Source: Bacteroides sp. (GTDB taxonomy: Bacteria > Bacteroidota > Bacteroidia > Bacteroidales > Bacteroidaceae). Taken from it: 64,000 bases of DNA. The stretch lies in the NCBI RefSeq assembly GCF_028690125.1, contig NZ_JAQVBV010000012.1:62001-126000 (forward strand), in the 5' to 3' direction. Position 1 is the first letter of the stretch. Each line of letters opens with the position of its first letter. Below, in pieces: positions 57,801-64,000 of the stretch. Under the pieces are notes generated by a model, which saw nothing but the letters and a program-made list of their open reading frames with translations, was not told the origin of the DNA and did no database searches. Position numbers and translations under genes: made by a program.

Positions 57801-60663
57801 TCTTTGCGTTTGTTGCTGATCCGGCCGCCGCAGTTGCAGAGGATGCGGCGGCATTCGCTTTAGTTGTGGCATTCGTGGCAGACGTAGCAGCTTCACCAGC
57901 CTTAGCCGATGCAGTACTAGCGGAACCGGAAGCGGAAGTAGCGGATGTTCCAGCGGCGGTTGCCTTTTGTCCGGCTGTAGTTGCGTATGTACTTGCATCC
58001 GTTTCACTCTTTTTTGCGTTCGTTGCTGCCGTTGTCGCTTCACTTACTTTCTTCGTTACTTCTGTAACCTGTAATGTTATGCTTCCTGCCGTTTGATTAA
58101 TTTTAGATTCTTTCTCTGTAATAGTTACCAATTTGGCAGCTGCATCATCGGCGGATTTCTTTGCATTGTTTGCTGAGGTTGAAGCTTCACCAGCCTTAGC
58201 CGATGCAGTACTAGCGGAACCGGAAGCGGAAGTAGCGGATGTTCCAGCGGCGGTTGCCTTTTGTCCGGCTGTAGTTGCGTATGTACTTGCATCCGTTTCA
58301 CTCTTTTTTGCGTTCGTTGCTGCCGTTGTCGCTTCACTTACTTTAGATGATATCTGTCCTTCGCGGATTTCAAAGTTAGTTTCGACAGTAGTAATTCTTT
58401 TATCGACGTCCTCGGGTGCGGGCGTCCAGTCTGTCGCTTTGTTGCCGAGTTCTATCTTTACGTTTTTAACGGTAGGGATAATGGCTGTTCCGTATGTGCC
58501 ATAAAAAGATAGAGACGACCATGTTACATCAGGATTGCTCAATCTCACATTAACGGTCATAGAGTAACGCTTATACTCGGTTGTAGCTTTAATAGTGAGA
58601 CTAGGGGAAAATAAGTATTTAAAAGTATCAGGTGTTCCCGGATTAGAATAGGCATTTACATCTCCTTCTTTAGTTACCTTTAAGTCGAAACTAATTGTAT
58701 ATAATCCCGGACCGTTTTTATCAAAACAGCTAGTCGTATTAGCATAATGTAAATACTCGTTTGAGCCTTTTCTTTCAACAGAAGAGTTTTCAAGTAAATT
58801 TCGACCGCCAATTTTTAAATTATCGAGATTGTTTTGCGCTGTGTTAGCTTTATCCTGCGCTGCATCAGCTAATTCTTTCGCTTTTGCCGATATAGCATTA
58901 AGAAGATTAGTCCTAGCGTCGTAGTAGGACTTAAATGTAGAACGGAAGGTAGCTCCTACAATATTAGAGGTAGTACTCAGCGACGCAAGTAGCGGCGTTA
59001 TATAGGTATTGAGCGTATTATAGGCAGCGTCATAAGAAGTCGTAGCTATCCCGAATTTAGCCGCCGAAGCATTATTAAGGGGCTTTTCGGAGACAATTAT
59101 ATCCCATTCCTTTTTTGTCTGCTGTTTTTCGGTAGCTGTTAATTTGCTGTCAGAGGCTATGTCGGTTAGCAATGAATTAGCAGTTTGAGCGTTCATTTTA
59201 GCTGCATTTGCTGTACTTTGCGCATTGTCTGCTGTACCCTGAGCAGCTATTGCAACGGCATTTACTGCATTAAGTTCTGATTCGACCGACTTTCCCGAAC
59301 GAAGAATAAACATCCCTTTGAGGTAAACGTTTGTAGCATACAGACCGGAGCCGGACAATACGCCGAATACTGCATCGGTTATACCTGACAAGTTACCTGT
59401 GCGGGTGATTAGTTTACCTACGAGCGAATAAGAGTTTATTCCGTCGTAATCGTCCCGATATGGTGCTGTATTACCGACGGCGCAATCTATTTGCGCTTTT
59501 TGACGGGCTGCGTTGGTACGGTTACCCAATACGGCTACGTCGTCCCCGACTTCGGGCGTTGCGCTTCCAGATTCACAATCGGTTTTAGAAAGATTAAAAT
59601 ATCCTGCTCCGGCGGAAGTTATCAAACGCCAGTAACGTTTAATCTTTGTTCCGGTAAATGACTGACAAATGATTTGATCATTTTGTACGAAGTCATCAGT
59701 ACTATCATGTTCGCATTTCCAGTATGAGCCGCCATCAGTTACTTTTGTGAGCTTGCCACCTGCAGCAGAACGAATAACCATGCCGCCTTGATGGACCATT
59801 TTTTGGACCACTAACTCAAATACAGAAAAGATTTTCCTAACAGTAAGGTTATCAATCTCCATATTCCAATCGCCGTTGAGAGCCTTGTATATCTTCATCC
59901 CTTCACCAGCAAAACCGGACACGAAGGATTCAGAAGAAACATAGTCTTTCACTATCGTACCCATTAAGGTAGCAACATGCGAAACATTCAGGTTGTAAGT
60001 GTCTGCTAAAGCCTGAACTAGCAAATTAAGAGTCGTTGTTTTTCCCGCAACGGTTGCATTGCCTTTAGATATATTGATATTTCCCTTTGAAACTGTTACG
60101 TCTTTTTCCGAAACGGTAACATCACCTGAGAAAGTTGCGTCTTTAGCTGTAATTTTATTAAGCACATTGAGCAATTGCGACGTGATTGTAGTTGCTACTA
60201 ATGTGTCGGTAGAAATACCTCCGGTAACATCTACACCTTTCAAGAACAAGGCGATTTCGTCCGATTTTAAACCATTCAGAAAGGTTATTATTCCTGCGGC
60301 TTCATCCGATTCAATACTACTTAAAAACATAGTCTTTGCTCGGTTGATGACATTTTCAATAGCGGCGCTTATTTCCTGTAAGGTCCGCAAAGATGAAAAG
60401 TAATTCTCGTCGCTCGGTTCTGTTTCATTATCATCTACCGCGACGATACGTGACAGAATCTCGGCCAAGGTTCTTAGCGAGGAAAAGACATTTTTGTCGG
60501 TTGCGGATCGTAAATCGTCAGTTTCTAAAATGACTACATCCGAACCACCGCCGGATGTAGTCGTAGTATTGTCGCTACCAGAACGGACACCAGTAACCGC
60601 AACCGGATAGTTCTTTGACCGAGGGGCTGCCGGGATTGCTTTATTTTTAATTATGATCGCCAT
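54838..60663 (-). CDS. Giant phage tail fibre with repeats, CBM-like and ILEI-like domains
   Basis: 1941 aa. The N-terminal ~450 residues (AIIIKNKAIPAAPRSKNYP, repeated FSSLRTLxEI) probably attach to the tail. Alanine-rich coiled coils follow at ~470-610 and ~760-1000; the latter contains an exact duplication. Residues ~618-750 look like a carbohydrate-binding jelly roll (GRNLLENSSVE ... NKATDWTPAPEDV), and ~1008-1170 is a second beta domain with RANQCLIYRFIANIPVGRR. Residues ~1290-1395 resemble an ILEI/FAM3 domain (GGRGFTLCKILKSSLAL, FVNALNAIDANSIIVVISDD). The C-terminus (~1750-1941) has GGFKITATSIGASSNGDKL, as in receptor-binding tips. It should recognise a surface glycan of the host. The next upstream gene starts 5 bases away. 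Confidence 0.88.
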   Translation of the reverse strand: MAIIIKNKAIPAAPRSKNYPVAVTGVRSGSDNTTTTSGGGSDVVILETDDLRSATDKNVFSSLRTLAEILSRIVAVDDNETEPSDENYFSSLRTLQEISAAIENVINRAKTMFLSSIESDEAAGIITFLNGLKSDEIALFLKGVDVTGGISTDTLVATTITSQLLNVLNKITAKDATFSGDVTVSEKDVTVSKGNINISKGNATVAGKTTTLNLLVQALADTYNLNVSHVATLMGTIVKDYVSSESFVSGFAGEGMKIYKALNGDWNMEIDNLTVRKIFSVFELVVQKMVHQGGMVIRSAAGGKLTKVTDGGSYWKCEHDSTDDFVQNDQIICQSFTGTKIKRYWRLITSAGAGYFNLSKTDCESGSATPEVGDDVAVLGNRTNAARQKAQIDCAVGNTAPYRDDYDGINSYSLVGKLITRTGNLSGITDAVFGVLSGSGLYATNVYLKGMFILRSGKSVESELNAVNAVAIAAQGTADNAQSTANAAKMNAQTANSLLTDIASDSKLTATEKQQTKKEWDIIVSEKPLNNASAAKFGIATTSYDAAYNTLNTYITPLLASLSTTSNIVGATFRSTFKSYYDARTNLLNAISAKAKELADAAQDKANTAQNNLDNLKIGGRNLLENSSVERKGSNEYLHYANTTSCFDKNGPGLYTISFDLKVTKEGDVNAYSNPGTPDTFKYLFSPSLTIKATTEYKRYSMTVNVRLSNPDVTWSSLSFYGTYGTAIIPTVKNVKIELGNKATDWTPAPEDVDKRITTVETNFEIREGQISSKVSEATTAATNAKKSETDASTYATTAGQKATAAGTSATSASGSASTASAKAGEASTSANNAKKSADDAAAKLVTITEKESKINQTAGSITLQVTEVTKKVSEATTAATNAKKSETDASTYATTAGQKATAAGTSATSASGSASTASAKAGEAATSATNATTKANAAASSATAAAGSATNAKTSADSAAVILQTVTTKQSEINAKADQITLKVTEVTTKTAQATNAAELAMAMSKGKMLYRDPSFTNSHNGIGVYNNSGGTGVSINRVSGVAGNPNGSGYCLKITTTGTASPGFGGFAQPPAVRANQCLIYRFIANIPVGRRLGFAINSAGSGVIEGWLTSNIGTGKWEEYVYKLKCGSSGSFSTCGHFYLVDGTAPIASSPLIWYVCYATVFDITDAEVDYIADAANKYTTKTTYAAGIKVLSDSITSKVSQSDFNSLGTRVSSAESTISQHTTQISSKVAQATFDSLGNRVSTAESAILQQAGLIEQRVTKTDYNKIGRLLAVGHNTDSGGTSYVMLNETRVNKGGRGFTLCKILKSSLALSYVGAYDVYAGGSNYTNFVNALNAIDANSIIVVISDDAISIDTATANVLANYGGSGMTCTSSRRSYVLIGQKGIGKGNGLEQWKQSSSGGVAISANIINGIVTGFWGGGNLVSKIESAETRITQTEKSIALKANQTTVDGINTRLQFAEAKITPDAIKLTVKSQTETIAANAAKRTEVVVDATGLDQTKYYPVTISLYTGIPTYTITLSRTLTSSYGKPTWSTHTNGFSVLCKWSTNAYDWGTIGIQRTILDHAYSHASVVPVGNIGQMNNSSNEYIYVRGGSKYKVEVEGGVGVAIILRTSAFTISSQTIDLRTEVSPPVVDLKDRPTTDTIKSQILLDGFGISVFGKKIDFTGKVTFSSMDSATQSTINGKATPAQIATAKNEAISAAAIDATTKANNAKSGAISSAATDAQTKANSALVSAKNYTDTLKNSLGALAYESMVTKAKLDSTIIEGGFIKTSLIDVETLIAKNLAATKGTIGGFKITATSIGASSNGDKLVLAPDGLMLESTQQYVSIGKAVPGSSGVSDLVAAYFSTKVPTGTGPTNGAGTVMINTSGGLTQVGLSIRTGNRSTDYAIDLTGRIKVNGSIGLTGDVSIAHCWLNGAARTGVLQFKDGILYNIYYL
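57889..58050. repeat. Exact 162-base direct repeat in the fibre gene, unit 1
   Basis: Identical to 58183-58344, 294 bases (98 codons) away, in frame. It encodes Ala/Thr/Ser/Lys-rich coiled coil (KSETDASTYATTAGQKATAAG). Perfect identity indicates a recent duplication or ongoing recombination. Confidence 0.9.
58183..58344. repeat. Exact 162-base direct repeat in the fibre gene, unit 2
   Basis: Second copy of the unit at 57889-58050. The intervening 132 bases encode a related but diverged coil segment. Confidence 0.9.
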
Positions 60664-60667
60664 TAAC

Positions 60668-62803
60668 TTAACATTCTATCATTTTACAAGTAAATTGTTC
60701 TTGTGCAAAATCAATTTCGCCGCCTGTTATCATGAAAAACTTTCCTGTCATAAACTTATCGGTTAATATAGATATAGGCGTGATAGATTCGCTATTCTTT
60801 AATATTTGCGTAAGCTTAATTTTGGTAGCTCCGTATTGATTTATAATTCGTTTTATTAAGGCTTCTTCCGGGCGGATTAGGGCGTTATCAATAGAGGAAT
60901 AAAGATTATCTTTTAAATAGTCATCACCTAGTATCACCTTGCTATAACATGCACCGTCGTTGTTGTACGATGATATTTTAAATTCGATCTCGTCTAATTC
61001 ACTTATAAAGCCTTCATTAACAACATTCTCATAAATACGATCCGAGTTATTATCATCTTCCATATTTAGAGGTGGGCAATAACGGAGTTTAAAATCTTTT
61101 AGTATATAACCATAAGGAACCTGCCCTTCTCGTTCTGTCAAAACGGGAGAATAAATAGATAATTCAAGCGTTCCTTTTAAAGTATCAGGTAGTTCAATAA
61201 TACATCCATCCGCCCCCGAATATTTACCTATTACACCGAATGTTTTATATACTGAGATAAATCCACTTCCTAATTTTCCGTCTGGATTTTCTACATTTGA
61301 TTGGTCGAGATTGACCTCAAATGTTGAAGGAGAATCGACCCAGCTAAATACGCCGTAACGATCCATCGCAACATACTTATTTCCTATTCTAAGCCTTATT
61401 TTTAATTTATCTTTCGTGTAAGTTATTCCATCTTCTGAGGGCACAATTCCACCGCCGAAAGGCACATCGAATTTATCTTTTTGAAGAACTTTAATGCTAT
61501 AAGAAAGACAAAGAGCTCCGCCTTTATAAAAATATAGTCCTTCTTTTTTTGTGCTAATAATAGGTGTAGAGCCATCAAAAACCGAATTAGGGGTTTTGTC
61601 ATTAATTGGATCGTAACCCGTTCCGCAACGTTGCCGAACTTGTACACCGTATTCGTAACTATACGATTGCGCATTTTGAGAGTTATTCCCGGAATGATAA
61701 ACAGCATAACGCAAAGGAAGTGCCCCTAATAATTCTCGTGCATTTCGTGCGTTTTTATACAAGGAAAGATCATCAACAACGCTTAAAACGCTATTTTTGT
61801 ATGTATATTGACGTAACGTCAAATTACTAGGATATAATACGTCTAAATGAGTATGTCGTACTTTACCATCTATCGAGGTTTGAACTTCTCCGGTATCAGA
61901 TAATAGTTTTAACTTTTTAAAATCTTCGGAGACTTCTATTTCGTCAATAGAATAATTACTACATTTTACTGTAGCTTTATTGTAGCCCTTTAAAATATCA
62001 AGAGAATGCTCAGAGCCAGCAAATCCAATGGCTTGCGCTGTCAATTTATTTAAAGACGCTTTGGTATATTGTGACAAAGAAACATTATATTTATAATAAT
62101 CTCCTTTGTAATCAATATCCACAAAATATAAATTTCCTTGCCAATCTACACAGGTCCAATTCAACAAGTTAAAAACATTCTGTAAAATCTCTAGTAAAGT
62201 CATTGGTTTGTCGTCCTCGTCAAAGAAGTTTTGTTCACTGATCGTCATTTCTTCAAAAACATTACGATTATTATTATAATCTTCCTCGCTCTTTGCATAT
62301 ACATGAGGAATGAATACAGACGAATAAGTCCCGCGAGATTCGGAAATGAAAGTTTTAAATAAATCCCAAAAACTTATAAATCCTCTCTCATTTTCATCTT
62401 TCTGTTTATACTTGATAAATTCCAACACAGACATAGCGGAAATACATTCTATCTCTAATTCAAATTTTGTCGATGTATAATCTTGTGTATAAAGTTCCGG
62501 TTTTACGAATCCGCACCAACAAATTTCATTTTCCCGTTTAAATATAACTCTGTATTGCTGGTATCCGGTCGAATATAAATTTTGCAAATAGTCGCCTCCG
62601 ACTATACAAATCGTTGCTGTCGAAAATCGAGTAGGCGTATATAAAAAATCCTCGTCGTCGATTGACACAGAAAAAGGAGAATCACCGCTACCGACCAGTT
62701 CAATAGCTTTTCCTTCATAATTCTCTTTTTGTATTTCTATTAAGTAAGACACTTCCTCGCGAGACTTGAAAGGGAGCGTGTAAATTGTACCGTAGTTTAC
62801 CAT
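60668..62803 (-). CDS. Phage tail protein (hub/tip position)
   Basis: 711 aa. It lies between the tape-measure gene, which it overlaps by 7 bases, and the fibre gene. In siphovirus-type maps this place belongs to distal tail or baseplate-hub proteins. The protein is beta-rich throughout (YTLPFKSREEVSYLIEIQKENYEG, DFLYTPTRFSTATICIVGGDYL) and has no recognisable enzyme motif. The start has the -GTIYTLPF- pattern of tail proteins that bind the tube. Assignment rests on position; I do not know the family. Confidence 0.65.
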   Translation of the reverse strand: MVNYGTIYTLPFKSREEVSYLIEIQKENYEGKAIELVGSGDSPFSVSIDDEDFLYTPTRFSTATICIVGGDYLQNLYSTGYQQYRVIFKRENEICWCGFVKPELYTQDYTSTKFELEIECISAMSVLEFIKYKQKDENERGFISFWDLFKTFISESRGTYSSVFIPHVYAKSEEDYNNNRNVFEEMTISEQNFFDEDDKPMTLLEILQNVFNLLNWTCVDWQGNLYFVDIDYKGDYYKYNVSLSQYTKASLNKLTAQAIGFAGSEHSLDILKGYNKATVKCSNYSIDEIEVSEDFKKLKLLSDTGEVQTSIDGKVRHTHLDVLYPSNLTLRQYTYKNSVLSVVDDLSLYKNARNARELLGALPLRYAVYHSGNNSQNAQSYSYEYGVQVRQRCGTGYDPINDKTPNSVFDGSTPIISTKKEGLYFYKGGALCLSYSIKVLQKDKFDVPFGGGIVPSEDGITYTKDKLKIRLRIGNKYVAMDRYGVFSWVDSPSTFEVNLDQSNVENPDGKLGSGFISVYKTFGVIGKYSGADGCIIELPDTLKGTLELSIYSPVLTEREGQVPYGYILKDFKLRYCPPLNMEDDNNSDRIYENVVNEGFISELDEIEFKISSYNNDGACYSKVILGDDYLKDNLYSSIDNALIRPEEALIKRIINQYGATKIKLTQILKNSESITPISILTDKFMTGKFFMITGGEIDFAQEQFTCKMIEC

Positions 62804-64000
62804 TTTTTTCCTGTTTTTTTCATGTAATTACTCAATGCAAGGTCTAAATCACTTCCTTTAATTCTTATATTCCCAAAAACTTCTACCCTTGAATCCTTCT
62901 CGTCTAATCTAACCGCATTTGCTAAGCGAATATCGCTTAGCACATCAAAGGAATGAGTCTTTTCAGATAGCGAACTATATAGGCGCCCATTGAGGACCTT
63001 AAATAAGTTGCTTTGCTGCGATCCGTTCAATATCATTTCGCCGCTATTTAATAAAGCCGGGACCTTATCACCTGTAAACGATGTGCCGGGAACGATACCA
63101 CCTGTTGCAAATTTGGGAATGCTTGCCATCGCAGCAACAACAGATAAAGCCGCCCCGGCGGCAGAAAGCCAACCAACAAAGGGTATTTGGGCGGCAGAAT
63201 TTGCAGAATTTGCCGCAGCTTCCGCCGTTTTTGCTGTAGTTAAACTCATGATAGCCGGAATTGCTTGCGCAATGCTCGATACAACATTTGCGCCCCATTG
63301 CAAATATGCTGCGGCGCTTTCGTTAGTCATTCCCGCCAGTGATCCCATAATACCACCAACAGCCGCTAGAGATTCGGCATACTCTTGATTTAAGCTTACA
63401 TCTTCTTTTTTAAAGATTGGCTTATATTCAGGCAACTTAATTTTGCTTGTATCTAGTTTTTCTGTTGGTAGTCCCGCTATTTTGGGTTCTCCCAAATCAC
63501 GACTATTATACTTTGCCGTTATATTTAGTACTACTTTCCTTTGTTCTAATTCTGCAATTAATTTCAGTGCTTCCGTCCTTGCTCCATCGCTGACAGCATG
63601 AGAGTACTTTTTGCGGGCTTCTATAATTAATTTATCTAATTCGGCGACAGAGCCGACGGGAATTTTATTTTTATCGCGGTCTGCTTTTTCTTTAGCCAGC
63701 TTTTGAACTTCTGCTTTATTTGCTGCTGCTTTCGCTTTATCAATTGCAGTAATAGAATTATTGAATTCTGTTGTTGATTCATTGAATTCTTGCCTTTGCT
63801 GTGCTATTTGTTGAGAAGTTGAATAATATTTCTTACCTAATGAAGTCAATTTTTTTAAATCATCATCACTTAATTTGTTAAGTAACTTATTATATATAAT
63901 TGCGTCTTTATATTTGGCTGCAGCTCCTTCTTGCGCTATTTTGGCAGCGTTGTTTATAGACTTTGTTTTTCCATAATCATTAGTTCGAACAACATCTACT
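62797..64000 (-). CDS. Phage tape-measure protein, N-terminal part beyond the window
   Basis: The frame is open from the stop at 62797 to the right edge, so only the C-terminal ~401 residues are visible. It has charged coiled coils (KAKAAANKAEVQKLAKEKADRDKN), a long hydrophobic, Ala-rich stretch (VSSIAQAIPAIMSLTTAKTA ... GWLSAAGAALSVVAAMASIP) and the motif KFATGGIVPGTSFTGDKVPALLNSGE that closes many tape-measure proteins. It sets tail length and passes through the membrane at infection. It implies a long-tailed phage. The codon TTG at 63849 is not a true start, because the frame continues upstream. Confidence 0.85.
   Translation of the reverse strand, partial: VDVVRTNDYGKTKSINNAAKIAQEGAAAKYKDAIIYNKLLNKLSDDDLKKLTSLGKKYYSTSQQIAQQRQEFNESTTEFNNSITAIDKAKAAANKAEVQKLAKEKADRDKNKIPVGSVAELDKLIIEARKKYSHAVSDGARTEALKLIAELEQRKVVLNITAKYNSRDLGEPKIAGLPTEKLDTSKIKLPEYKPIFKKEDVSLNQEYAESLAAVGGIMGSLAGMTNESAAAYLQWGANVVSSIAQAIPAIMSLTTAKTAEAAANSANSAAQIPFVGWLSAAGAALSVVAAMASIPKFATGGIVPGTSFTGDKVPALLNSGEMILNGSQQSNLFKVLNGRLYSSLSEKTHSFDVLSDIRLANAVRLDEKDSRVEVFGNIRIKGSDLDLALSNYMKKTGKKW

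Noticed and set aside
57889..58344. CRISPR-like array
   Set aside because: Only two long identical units, in frame in a coding region; no spacers of even length and no cas genes.
57777..58504. Gln/Arg-rich and Ala/Val-rich ORFs opposite or out of frame with the fibre gene
   Set aside because: They come from the low-complexity repeat read in other frames; the 1941-aa frame is the real one.

Overview
The window looks like chromosomal DNA of a gut Bacteroides species; I cannot settle which one. The signs are Bacteroides-type promoters (TTTG ... TAnnTTTG), S-type (SxPSR) sulfatases, GH2, GH92 and GH13 glycosidases with lipoprotein signals, SBP-type sensor kinases, HU-like and VirE-like gene pairs, and low GC with AT-rich spacers.

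Layout. 1-7.8 kb: host-glycan and cell-wall sugar genes. These are a GH2 beta-galactosidase cut by the left edge, a decayed GH20-like hexosaminidase, two sulfatases, and a MurU-like nucleotidyltransferase overlapping an AmgK-like kinase fused to a RapZ C-terminal domain. 8-10.6 kb: glycolytic genes (transaldolase/F6P aldolase, class I FBP aldolase, gpmA). 10.7-16.5 kb: a soluble PAS histidine kinase, a wrecked alpha/beta hydrolase, an MG2-like surface protein and a double-domain TonB protein.

16.5-37.2 kb is the most unusual part. A leftward run of genes encodes UDP-galactopyranose mutase, three eukaryote-like (GT32/GT71) or fused glycosyltransferases, two copies of a GT2-GT4 fusion paired with two degenerate LanC-like proteins, an S41 peptidase, and a 237-aa Gly/Tyr-rich protein whose first 30 residues form a double-glycine leader. 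Divergently transcribed from it is a complete exporter: HlyD-like adaptor, C39-peptidase ABC transporter and TolC-like outer-membrane protein. My reading is that the leader protein is cleaved and exported by this machine and that the GTs, with Glf supplying UDP-Galf, decorate it or a related peptide. There is no Wzx/Wzy or initiating sugar-phosphate transferase to suggest an ordinary capsule locus. The spacers hold relics: a glf pseudogene and two short Cys-containing peptide remnants that look like old RiPP precursors.

37.4-51.4 kb: an HU/winged-helix protein and a VirE-like ATPase, an alpha/beta hydrolase, a second S41 paralogue, a GH92 alpha-mannosidase beside a broken SBP-sensor kinase, a ModF-like double ABC ATPase, pullulanase, ruvC and a DUF4286 protein, then tRNA-Ala(GGC). 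51.4-64 kb: the left end of a prophage integrated beside that tRNA. It has an integrase on +, and on - a translationally coupled holin/M15 endolysin/u-spanin lysis cassette, two small proteins, a 1941-aa tail fibre, a tail protein and the C-terminal part of a tape-measure protein that runs off the right edge.
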